Shown here: positions 1-6,460 of the stretch, one piece after another
How the letters are laid out: the number at the start of each line of letters is the position of its first letter
Position numbering within the stretch: position 1 is the stretch's first letter
Notes under the pieces: generated by a model
The model's database searches: none
What the model was told of the DNA's origin: nothing
What the model saw: only the letters and a program-made list of their open reading frames with translations
Program-made: the position numbers and the translations under genes
Source: JBCBST01 sp039819115
GTDB taxonomy: Bacteria; Bacteroidota; Rhodothermia; Balneolales; Balneolaceae
Direction: 5' to 3'
Length of the DNA stretch: 10,408 bases
Assembly: GCA_039819115.1 (NCBI GenBank)
Contig: JBCBST010000113.1
Span: forward strand, 1 to 10,408

Positions 1-260
1 ACGGTTGGTCAGAGGCCTAAAACTAGCTCTTTCCTACCACTCACACATAACCAACTATTTTGGGGGGGATCTTAGGTTGGGCGTTGAGGTACCGATTCGC
101 CGTATTTCATCATAAACGGGCAGAAGTTTTATGGTAATGGTATATGCCTGTCCAGTTATCTGAGCCCCCTTCCATAACAAGGAGCAGTCTTGAGAACGAG
201 TCTACACAAAAGCGATACTGAACAAGTCTCCTCGAAAACAAACACAAAATCATCTATCTA
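1..260. other. Region without a supported gene, upstream of the 261 gene
   Basis: I see no convincing coding region, RNA gene or terminator here. A short frame is open from base 1 to a stop at 73-75, but it is too short to say whether it is the tail of an upstream gene. A run of seven G follows a T-rich stretch near 57-68. The last part (about 230-260) is A-rich and leads directly into the ATG at 261 without a Shine-Dalgarno sequence, as is usual in Bacteroidota. A promoter for the two-gene unit at 261-1969 must lie here or farther upstream, but no convincing TTTG / TAnnTTTG pair could be placed. Confidence 0.3.
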
Positions 261-623
261 ATGGATCCTAAACCATACTCATATAAAAATATACAAATCC
301 AGGTAGGGGACGACGAGGAAGTCATATTCCGCGTCGAAGCCGTATCCAACGTCAATTCCATTCAAACGTCTATAAATATTCCGGGCGATAACGATCCCGA
401 GATCCCCAATGATGAATCAGCGACTACGGCTCGACTAGGTACCGGGGCAGATCTCAGAGCACATGTAACGGTGGTTGCTTCTTTGATATCAAATCTTGCG
501 GTGGAGGAAGATGAGATCAAAGTAAATTACTATGTAAACAACGAACTCATAGTCCCACACTCTAATCCGAAATCGGAAGCAGAACGGGCACTGGTAATCA
601 TCTCAATCAATTTTATCTCATGA
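261..623 (+). CDS. Small protein of unknown function, coupled to the 620 gene
   Basis: This 120-residue protein is not one I recognise. It has no signal peptide or membrane segment. It is acidic, with clusters such as GDDEE (residues 17-21) and NDPEIPNDE in the middle. Hydrophobic and polar residues alternate in short stretches (IQIQV, VIFRVEAV, VTVVASLI, IKVNYYV, LVIISINFI), which suggests a small all-beta fold. Its stop codon overlaps the start of the next gene in an ATGA (620-623). This arrangement suggests translational coupling and supports the frame being a real gene. The protein is probably cytoplasmic, or at least not exported by Sec, while its partner is exported. The function is unknown. 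The main doubt is its modest length; the overlap and consistent reading frame favour a true gene. Confidence 0.7.
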   Translation: MDPKPYSYKNIQIQVGDDEEVIFRVEAVSNVNSIQTSINIPGDNDPEIPNDESATTARLGTGADLRAHVTVVASLISNLAVEEDEIKVNYYVNNELIVPHSNPKSEAERALVIISINFIS

Positions 624-1969
624 AAGCACTAGTATCTTTTTGGATGGCGCTCATGGTACTGGTTATGCTGTATCCAACGAATGGTTTGGCACAGGAAGAA
701 TCAACGTTGGATGATTTGAAAGCACCGACCTCACCGGCAGCTTATGTATTAGGTATCCAACCTACAGCGGTTTTGAAACCAAACACCTATAAATCGCTAC
801 AAGCCGGATTATATTCAAACTTCGTGAGTGGTGATGGACAAGCTGTAGTTCCCGATGATTTTGGATTGGAATTCAGTCCGTATTGGACTGCCGATCACGC
901 ACTTACGCTGGATGAGTATTTATATCCAAAGGATATCTTGAAAGATCAGATCTGGAGAAATTCACTCTTTTCTATCGCATCCACACAAAATTTCTTGCTA
1001 GGTGATAGCACCGCTTCAAATGCGATCGCATTTGGATATAGAACCAGTATTCATATTCGAAAAGCGGGAGGAAAACAGGTTAAGAGCGACATCGAAAAGG
1101 CTATCGACCGATATGAATCCACAGGATGGGTAGGAACCAGGTTTGTATCTCAATTAGTGGTTGAATTACAAACGATGGACAATCTGAATCAGCAAAAGGC
1201 TCTTGATAAATCTCTAGAAATTCTGACGAAGGCTATGAATGATGAAGGCTTCACCAAAAAGCAGGCGGGTGACGTATTAAGCATATATCGAGGTGCTTTA
1301 GTTAATATCATGGACGTTACACAGAACCAGGATGGATTTGTTGAGCAACTTACCTACATCGTTTTCCAAAGCCTGAAGTCCGATGAATTATTTGAAGAGC
1401 TAAAGAAAGAAATTTCGTCTAAAAAAGGCTTGTTTGTCGATTTTGCTTATGCAACGGTAATCAATTTCCCATCTAACGAGTTTGAATCGGCAGTTGCTCC
1501 AAGACAATCTTTTTGGATAAGTCCAAGCTACAAGTTTAAGAATAAATTGGATTTTTTGACCCTCAGTGGTGTTTTGCGATATGAGCGATTCGATACGGAC
1601 TACTACGAAGACTTTTTTCCAAACGCCACCGTATTCCGACATAACAGAGACGTAGGACTTGCGGCATCAGGAGTTTTTGATAATTTCACACTCGATTTTG
1701 AAGCCGTATACAGAGATAGTGAAACTCTAAATCCTACAGGTCAGCTTGATATAAACGGTAATGAAACCTTTACCAAAGACGAAGACACAGACTTCCAGGT
1801 CGTAGGTTCATTTACCTATCGAATAAACGATAATCTGGCAATTACCTATAACCTGGGGAATCAATTCGAACCTATTCTAAACCCTGGAAATACGTTGGTA
1901 TCTCAGTTTGGCATCAGTTTGTCCTTTGGTGCTAAAAAGAATACCGATGTAACACTACCAGGGAATTAA
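620..1969 (+). CDS. Exported protein of unknown function, probable outer-membrane beta-barrel
   Basis: This 449-residue protein starts with a clear Sec signal peptide: a Lys near the N-terminus, a hydrophobic core (about residues 5-18), and a likely cleavage after NGLA near residue 24 before QEES. The mature N-terminus is followed by a block with SPAAYVLGIQPTAV and FGLEFSPYWTAD (about residues 38-92). I associate this pattern with uncharacterised Bacteroidota envelope proteins, from memory and not from a search. Residues of about 155-275 look helical and charged. From about 295 to the end, aromatic-rich alternating strands (FWISPSYKF, FTLDFEAVYRD, DFQVVGSFTYRI, FGISLSF) look like outer-membrane barrel strands. 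The C-terminus is Asn, not aromatic; the last likely strand ends about 12 residues earlier. It is translationally coupled to the 261 gene and its stop lies 4 bp from the convergent carB stop. By eye it is noticeably more AT-rich than the car genes. No specific function can be assigned. Confidence 0.85.
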   Translation: MKALVSFWMALMVLVMLYPTNGLAQEESTLDDLKAPTSPAAYVLGIQPTAVLKPNTYKSLQAGLYSNFVSGDGQAVVPDDFGLEFSPYWTADHALTLDEYLYPKDILKDQIWRNSLFSIASTQNFLLGDSTASNAIAFGYRTSIHIRKAGGKQVKSDIEKAIDRYESTGWVGTRFVSQLVVELQTMDNLNQQKALDKSLEILTKAMNDEGFTKKQAGDVLSIYRGALVNIMDVTQNQDGFVEQLTYIVFQSLKSDELFEELKKEISSKKGLFVDFAYATVINFPSNEFESAVAPRQSFWISPSYKFKNKLDFLTLSGVLRYERFDTDYYEDFFPNATVFRHNRDVGLAASGVFDNFTLDFEAVYRDSETLNPTGQLDINGNETFTKDEDTDFQVVGSFTYRINDNLAITYNLGNQFEPILNPGNTLVSQFGISLSFGAKKNTDVTLPGN

Positions 1970-1973
1970 AACT

Positions 1974-4802
1974 CTACTTACTCAAATACAAGCTCTTGAA
2001 CTCGAACGGTTTACGGAAGTGTTCGTCGTTGAAGTCTTCGGCAAAGTAAATACTCTCCCCCGTTGATTTCATCTCCGGGCCGAGTTCTTTCTTCACGCCG
2101 GGAAACTTATCGAAGGGGAATACCGGCTCTTTAATGGCCCAGTTTTTGAGTTTGGACTTGGTATCGAACTCCTTGAGTTTGGCGCCCAGCATCACTTTAA
2201 CCCCGATTTTGGCTTCCGGTATCTCGTTGGCTTTTGCCAGGAAGGGTACCGTTCGGGTGGTGCGTGGGTTGGCCTCAATCACATATACCTTTTCATCTTT
2301 CACCGCATACTGCACATTCAGGAATCCAATCACGTTAAGCGCTTTGGCAATCCGGGTCTGGTATTCCCGAATGGTATCCTGCACCTCTTTACTCAGTGAA
2401 TAAGGCGGGATCACGGCGGTGGAATCACCCGAGTGCACCCCGGCCGGCTCAATATGCTGCATCATACCGGAGATGTGGAGTTCATCCCCATCAAACACGG
2501 AATCCACATCAACTTCAATGGCGTGTTCCAGGTATTTATCAATGAGGAAGGCGTTCTCCGGATGGGTTTTTAAAATCCGGGCCACATAGCGTTCGAGCTC
2601 TTCCTGCTTTACGGCAATCCGCATACCCTGCCCGCCCAGTACATAGCTTGGGCGAATCAGCACGGGATATCCGATCCGATCGGCAATCTCCAGAGCGCCG
2701 TCCACATCGGTAGCTGTTCCGTATTGAGGAAAGGGGATGTCGTTTGCAATGAGCAAGTCGGAGAATTCTCCCCGGTCTTCGGCCAGGTTAATGTTGGCAA
2801 AATCGGTTCCGAATATGTTGATGCCGGCTTTAACCAGGCGCTTTCCGAGCTTCAATGCCGTTTGTCCGCCTACTTGTATGATGACCCCTTCCGGCTGTTC
2901 ATGGTCAATAATATCCAAAACCCGCTCCCAATACACGGGTTCAAAATACAGCTTATCGGCAATGTCGAAGTCGGTGGAGACGGTTTCGGGGTTACAGTTA
3001 ATCATAATGGCTTCGTAGCCCACTTCCTTAGCCGCTAATACCGCATGTACGCAGGAATAATCGAATTCTATACCCTGCCCGATCCGGTTGGGACCACTTC
3101 CCAGGATAATCACTTTCTTACGGTCGGTAACTACACTCTCATTTTCCCCCTCGTAACTGGAGTAGTAGTACGGCGTTTGTGCGGGGAACTCGGCTGCACA
3201 GGTATCTACTACTTTGAACACGGGCTTCAATCCCAGTTCCAGACGGCGGGCGCGGACATCATCATCCGTTACAGAAGTTCCGCCTTTACTGGTTAACCAG
3301 GCGATTTGTGCATCGGAAAACCCAGCCTGTTTTAGCTCAAAAAACTCATCCTTGGTGATTTCCTGCAGTGACTGACCCTCGGTTCGGTTTTCCAGGGAAA
3401 CCATATACCGTATTTGTTGGAGGAACCAAGGGTCGATTTTGGTGATATCGGCAATTTCCTCTACCGAAGCTCCCAGTTTAAACGCATTTCGAACCTGGAG
3501 GGAGCGATCCCAGTAGGGCTTCATGAGGCGTTCGCTTACTTCTTTACGATTAATCTCTTCGTAGCCATCGGCTCCCAGACCGGCCCGCCCTATCTCCATA
3601 CTCTGCCAGGCTTTGTTCAGAGCTTCCGGGAAATTCCGGCCAATGCTCATTACCTCGCCCACAGCTTTCATCTGGGTGGAGAGTTCTTCATCGGCACCGG
3701 GGAACTTGTCGAAGTTGAAGCGGGGCACTTTACAGACTACATAATCAATGCTGGGCTCGAAACAGGCCGAAGTGGTTCCGGTGATCTGGTTTTTCAATTC
3801 ATCCAGGGTATACCCCACGGCAAGCTTGGTAGCTACTTTGGCAATGGGATATCCGGTTGCTTTAGAAGCCAGGGCCGAAGAGCGGCTCACACGAGGATTG
3901 ATTTCAATGGCTACAAAGCGATCACTGCCCGGTTCAACGGCAAACTGCACATTACAGCCACCAGCAAACGTTCCGATGGAACGCATCATCTTAATGGCTG
4001 CATCCCGCAAAATCTGGTATTGTTTGTCGGTTAAGGTCTGGGTTGGAGCAACGGTTACCGAATCGCCGGTATGCACACCCATTGGATCCATATTCTCGAT
4101 ACCGCAGATGATCACTACGTTATCGTTGGCATCGCGGAGCAGTTCCAGTTCGTATTCTTTCCATCCAAAAATGGACTCTTCAATCAGCACTGAATGTACA
4201 GGACTCATTTCCAGCCCGCGAAGTACCATTTTATCGAAGTCTTCTTCTTCCCAAACTATACCACCACCGGCGCCACCCATGGTAAATGAAGGCCGGATCA
4301 CAATAGGAAGTCCGCCCAGTTCTTCCTTGATTTCTTTGGCATCTAACAAGGATTCTGCCTGGCGACTGCGACACTGCTCAATTCCGATTTCCTCCATCCG
4401 GTCGCGGAATAACTGACGATCTTCGGTTAATTCCACGGCATCAATATCCACACCGATAATCTTCATTTCTTTCTCGTCCCAGTATCCTTGTTTTTCCAGG
4501 TCCCGGCATAAATTCAGCCCGGTTTGCCCGCCCATCGTTGGCAGTACAGCATCTGGTTTTTCCTTTTCCACAATTTCCCGTATCGAAGCCGTGGTCATGG
4601 GAAGCATATAGATCGCGTCGGCCATGATCGGATCCGTCATAATGGTGGCGGGATTCGAATTGATAAGTACGATTTCGTACCCTTCCTCTTTCAGAGAGCG
4701 GCAGGCCTGGGAGCCAGAATAATCAAATTCGCACGCCTGGCCAATAACAATGGGGCCGGAACCGATGATGAGAATTTTGCTGATGTCGTTGCGTCGTGGC
4801 AT
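1974..4802 (-). CDS. carB: Carbamoyl-phosphate synthase large subunit, short form without the MGS domain
   Basis: CarB uses ammonia channelled from CarA, bicarbonate and two ATP to make carbamoyl phosphate for pyrimidine and arginine synthesis in the cytoplasm. The 942 residues show the duplicated ATP-grasp architecture. The first half (about 1-400) has GSGPIVIGQACEFDYSGSQA (14-33), TMGGQTGLN (89-97), RPSFTMGGAGGG (170-181) and EINPRVSRSSALASKATG (300-317). An oligomerisation region spans about 401-555. The second half has GSGPNRIGQGIEFDYS (568-583), QVGGQTALKLG (643-653), RPSYVLGGQGM (717-727) and IEANPRTTRTVPF (842-854). The protein ends shortly after FPGVKKELGPEMKSTGE (899-915), where E. 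coli CarB (1073 residues) continues into the roughly 140-residue MGS-like domain that binds UMP and ornithine. That domain is absent. As far as I recall, short CarB forms of about 940-950 residues are common in Flavobacteriia-like lineages, so this looks like a lineage trait and not a broken gene. The ATG at 4802 matches the family N-terminus (MPRRNDISKIL); no Shine-Dalgarno is visible. Confidence 0.97.
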   Translation of the reverse strand: MPRRNDISKILIIGSGPIVIGQACEFDYSGSQACRSLKEEGYEIVLINSNPATIMTDPIMADAIYMLPMTTASIREIVEKEKPDAVLPTMGGQTGLNLCRDLEKQGYWDEKEMKIIGVDIDAVELTEDRQLFRDRMEEIGIEQCRSRQAESLLDAKEIKEELGGLPIVIRPSFTMGGAGGGIVWEEEDFDKMVLRGLEMSPVHSVLIEESIFGWKEYELELLRDANDNVVIICGIENMDPMGVHTGDSVTVAPTQTLTDKQYQILRDAAIKMMRSIGTFAGGCNVQFAVEPGSDRFVAIEINPRVSRSSALASKATGYPIAKVATKLAVGYTLDELKNQITGTTSACFEPSIDYVVCKVPRFNFDKFPGADEELSTQMKAVGEVMSIGRNFPEALNKAWQSMEIGRAGLGADGYEEINRKEVSERLMKPYWDRSLQVRNAFKLGASVEEIADITKIDPWFLQQIRYMVSLENRTEGQSLQEITKDEFFELKQAGFSDAQIAWLTSKGGTSVTDDDVRARRLELGLKPVFKVVDTCAAEFPAQTPYYYSSYEGENESVVTDRKKVIILGSGPNRIGQGIEFDYSCVHAVLAAKEVGYEAIMINCNPETVSTDFDIADKLYFEPVYWERVLDIIDHEQPEGVIIQVGGQTALKLGKRLVKAGINIFGTDFANINLAEDRGEFSDLLIANDIPFPQYGTATDVDGALEIADRIGYPVLIRPSYVLGGQGMRIAVKQEELERYVARILKTHPENAFLIDKYLEHAIEVDVDSVFDGDELHISGMMQHIEPAGVHSGDSTAVIPPYSLSKEVQDTIREYQTRIAKALNVIGFLNVQYAVKDEKVYVIEANPRTTRTVPFLAKANEIPEAKIGVKVMLGAKLKEFDTKSKLKNWAIKEPVFPFDKFPGVKKELGPEMKSTGESIYFAEDFNDEHFRKPFEFKSLYLSK

Positions 4803-4879
4803 GTACGTGTACTAAGTAGGTTAAGGTCTTGTTGGGTGGAGTAATGGTGCGAGCGTCATATGAACGTAGTCTGTACATC

Positions 4880-4897
4880 GGGCGGGCAGGCCCGCCC
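4880..4897. repeat. GC-rich perfect palindrome in the carA-carB gap
   Basis: A 7-bp perfect inverted repeat, GGGCGGG and CCCGCCC, flanks a 4-nt CAGG centre; the centre C and G can add an eighth pair, leaving an unrealistically small loop. It lies in the 140-bp gap between carA and carB. On the minus strand it is not followed by a T run, so it is not an intrinsic terminator. It could stabilise the upstream carA message, act as a processing point, or be a copy of a dispersed palindromic element like REP sequences. Only this copy is present in the window. Confidence 0.6.
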
Positions 4898-4942
4898 TGG
4901 TTGAGGATTCGCAGACGAGGTTCGGGTTGACGGTATTGGGTT

Positions 4943-6061
4943 TCAAGCGGTTTTCTTCTGCTCGTTCATCATTTCAATAAACTGATCAAATAAATAGGCC
5001 GAGTCATGGGGGCCGGGAGAGGCTTCGGGGTGATATTGAACCGAGAAGCCCGGGAAATTCCTGAACCGAAGTCCTTCAACCGTATTGTCATTAAGATTGA
5101 GGTGGGTGATGGTGGCCACTTCCTCCTTTACGCTGTCTTCGATTACGGCGAAACCGTGGTTCTGAGTGGATATTTCAACCAGTCCGGTTTCCAGATTTTT
5201 TACGGGATGGTTGGCTCCCCGGTGTCCCACAAACATTTTGCCAACTTCTATTCCTTCGCTCATGGCCATTAACTGGTGACCTAAACAAATTCCGAACAGA
5301 GGTTTACCGGTTGATTTGGCGTATTCGACAATCTCCAGCGCGTATGTTCCGGTTGGATTGGGGTCGCCGGGTCCGTTCGAGAAAAAGAACCCATCGGCAT
5401 CCCATGCTTTTACTTCATCCAGAGAAACGCGTGCTGGGAATACGCGCAACGAACAGCCGCGTGCAACCAGGCTGTTGATGATGTTCTGTTTAATACCATA
5501 GTCAAAGGCCGCTACCTTAAATGTAGTTTCTCCTTCAGGATGATAGGTTTGGGCTTCGTTCCGGGTCACTTTAGTGGCCAGTTCCAATCCTTTCATGTCT
5601 TCCCAGTTACGGGCCATATCAACCAGTTTTTTCTCATCCAGTTCGGTAGAAGAAATGACGGCATTCATCACCCCTTTTTCCCTGATATGGCGTACTAAAG
5701 CACGGGTATCTACTCCGGAAATACCCACGATCTCGTTATCGTCCAGGTACTCGTGGAGACTGCCATCGGCCATTTCGTTGCTGTACTCCCAGGAGAAGGC
5801 ACGGACAATCACGCCGGCTACGGTAACTCGTCGGTGTTCATCATCTCTGGCCATGGTACCGTAATTGCCGATATGGGGGTAGGTCATCATCATCAACTGT
5901 CCGAAATAACTCGGATCGGTGAAAATTTCCTGGTAACCGGTCATGCTGGTGTTAAAACACAACTCACCTCCGGTTATGCCTTGATGCCCGATAGCCCATC
6001 CATGGACAACGGTGCCGTCGCTAAGGGCAAGAATGGCTTTATTACGAGGTTGTAGAGACAT
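4943..6061 (-). CDS. carA: Carbamoyl-phosphate synthase small (glutamine amidotransferase) subunit
   Basis: CarA hydrolyses glutamine and passes ammonia to CarB. Starting at the ATG at 6061 gives 372 residues, close to the 382 of E. coli CarA. The N-terminal domain carries the family signature CFNTSMTGYQEIFTDPSY (about 35-52), TYPHIGNYG (about 60-68) and GISGVDTRALVRHIR (about 113-127). The C-terminal class I amidotransferase domain has FDYGIKQNI (about 186-194), SNGPGDP (about 228-234), the nucleophile elbow GICLGHQL with Cys259, and QYHPEASPGP with the catalytic His344 and Glu346. The triad is complete. The frame can be extended to a TTG at 6094, but that adds 11 residues not expected in the family and places the start inside the T-run of a terminator, so the ATG at 6061 is preferred. 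No Shine-Dalgarno precedes it. The candidate leader frame (6161-6042) overlaps the first 20 nt, so translation may be coupled. It forms an operon with carB. Confidence 0.96.
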   Translation of the reverse strand: MSLQPRNKAILALSDGTVVHGWAIGHQGITGGELCFNTSMTGYQEIFTDPSYFGQLMMMTYPHIGNYGTMARDDEHRRVTVAGVIVRAFSWEYSNEMADGSLHEYLDDNEIVGISGVDTRALVRHIREKGVMNAVISSTELDEKKLVDMARNWEDMKGLELATKVTRNEAQTYHPEGETTFKVAAFDYGIKQNIINSLVARGCSLRVFPARVSLDEVKAWDADGFFFSNGPGDPNPTGTYALEIVEYAKSTGKPLFGICLGHQLMAMSEGIEVGKMFVGHRGANHPVKNLETGLVEISTQNHGFAVIEDSVKEEVATITHLNLNDNTVEGLRFRNFPGFSVQYHPEASPGPHDSAYLFDQFIEMMNEQKKTA

Positions 6062-6161
6062 ACGTATGGGTTGATTTGGGAAGTTGGGGGTCAAAAAAAA
6101 TCCGACTACGAAACTCGTGTCGGATTAAAGAAAAAAAGGGGATCAAAAAATGATACATCAT
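6042..6161 (-). CDS. Candidate carAB leader peptide read through the attenuator
   Basis: A 39-codon frame begins at a double start, ATGATG (6161-6156), directly after GGAGG. It crosses the U-rich tract, both arms of the terminator hairpin and its T run without a stop, and ends with TAA at 6044-6042, inside carA. The peptide has six Phe, mostly TTT codons supplied by the T tracts, for example IPFFS at residues 7-11 and RIFFD at 20-24. E. coli PyrL, the pyrBI leader peptide, is likewise short (44 residues) and is translated through its attenuator. Against it: the GGAGG touches the first ATG (spacing 0, or 3 for the second), which is too close for ordinary Shine-Dalgarno use, and the start is partly in the 6159-6186 hairpin. 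A frame this long is not rare by chance. An in-frame TAA lies 12 nt upstream, so the start is well bounded. Confidence 0.45.
   Translation of the reverse strand: MMYHFLIPFFSLIRHEFRSRIFFDPQLPKSTHTYVSTTS
6093..6126 (-). terminator. Intrinsic terminator 31 nt before carA, candidate attenuator
   Basis: On the minus strand AATCCGAC (6126-6119) pairs with GTCGGATT (6106-6099). ACGA (6118-6115) pairs with TCGT (6111-6108) around a GTT loop, with one bulged A at 6107. The stem is followed directly by T: eight T from 6100 to 6093, of which six are unpaired. This is a textbook intrinsic terminator for minus-strand transcription and not for the plus strand. It could simply end the lipoprotein transcript (stop at 6312). 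However, carA starts 31 nt beyond it, too little space for a full promoter plus leader, so transcription into carAB most likely has to pass it. Confidence 0.85.
6124..6150 (-). promoter_or_regulatory. U-rich tract just before the terminator, candidate UTP-sensitive pause region
   Basis: Read on the minus strand, this 27-nt segment contains 18 T, in runs of six (6150-6145), seven (6137-6131) and three (6129-6127), separated by GATCCCC and C. It ends at the base of the terminator stem. In E. coli pyrBI a U-rich tract in the same position slows RNA polymerase when UTP is low, letting a translating ribosome catch up and block terminator formation. The position and composition are seen directly; the role is inferred by analogy. 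Confidence 0.45.
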
Positions 6162-6186
6162 CCTCCGATAGGTTTAGTGGAGGATG
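6159..6186 (-). other. Perfect 8-bp hairpin before the carA leader frame
   Basis: On the minus strand CATCCTCC (6186-6179) and GGAGGATG (6166-6159) form a perfect 8-bp stem with a 12-nt loop. The 3' arm contains the GGAGG and the first ATG of the candidate leader frame, so folding would hide both. The next T run starts 9 nt after the stem, so it is a poor intrinsic terminator alone. TCGGA (6170-6166), overlapping the 3' arm, could instead pair with TCCGA (6124-6120) in the 5' arm of the terminator, a weak 5-bp alternative. It could end the lipoprotein message, control leader translation, or be part of a switch. Confidence 0.55.
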
Positions 6187-6234
6187 TGGTCGGGGCGTGC
6201 AGATGGTTCAAAAGTGCTAAGATTGCCGCTAAAC

Positions 6235-6280
6235 TTGATTCAAATTTCAAGAAGATAAGGCACCCGAGGGTTTGATTCAA
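6235..6280. repeat. Two copies of the palindrome TTGATTCAA in the carA upstream region
   Basis: TTGATTCAA occurs at 6235-6243 and 6272-6280. Each copy is a symmetric 4-1-4 palindrome (TTGA, central base, TCAA), and the copies are 37 bp apart. A regulator-binding pair is possible, as the region between the lipoprotein stop and the leader is where the carAB promoter should lie. A third copy sits in the lipoprotein coding region at 6446-6454, which weakens the operator reading. Confidence 0.3.
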
Positions 6281-6460
6281 CGAAACATAAAAGCTGATTG
6301 AAGATATTCTGCTAACAGTCTCCTCCAAACAGAACCCACGCAGGTCTTTTAGATGGTTCATCAGAGTCACTGCTGTGGAAGGTTAGCCTTCGGAAGCCAT
6401 CCTCATTCTCTAACTTCATCAGGAATCCGTATCGGTCGGTTGGGTTTGATTCAAAGAAAC
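6268..6460 (+). repeat. Near-identical 19-bp repeat shared by the carA upstream region and the lipoprotein gene
   Basis: The 19 bases at 6268-6286 and at 6442-6460 (GGGTTTGATTCAA followed by C or A, then GAAAC) differ at one position. In the lipoprotein gene the repeat encodes the residues FFESNP (408-413). The second copy is noncoding, beyond the stop. It may be a small duplication remnant or chance; nothing outside the 19 bp matches well. Confidence 0.45.

Noticed and set aside
3414..4416. Long plus-strand frames opposite carB (3414-4034 and 3748-4416)
   Set aside because: They are antisense shadows of a strongly conserved gene and their translations show no family features.
6062..6094. 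TTG start for carA, 11 codons upstream of the ATG
   Set aside because: It lies at the end of the terminator T run, adds residues not expected in CarA, and the ATG at 6061 gives the normal family N-terminus.
6093..6186. PyrR-type binding loop in the carA leader
   Set aside because: I looked for the PyrR consensus (a CCNGNGAGG-like loop) and found no adequate match. The layout fits the pyrBI mechanism better.
6158..6370. 70-codon minus-strand frame ending just before the carA leader
   Set aside because: It starts inside the lipoprotein gene in another frame, has no recognisable features, and extends only by chance past the lipoprotein stop. Its TGA overlaps the leader ATGATG, which I take as coincidence.
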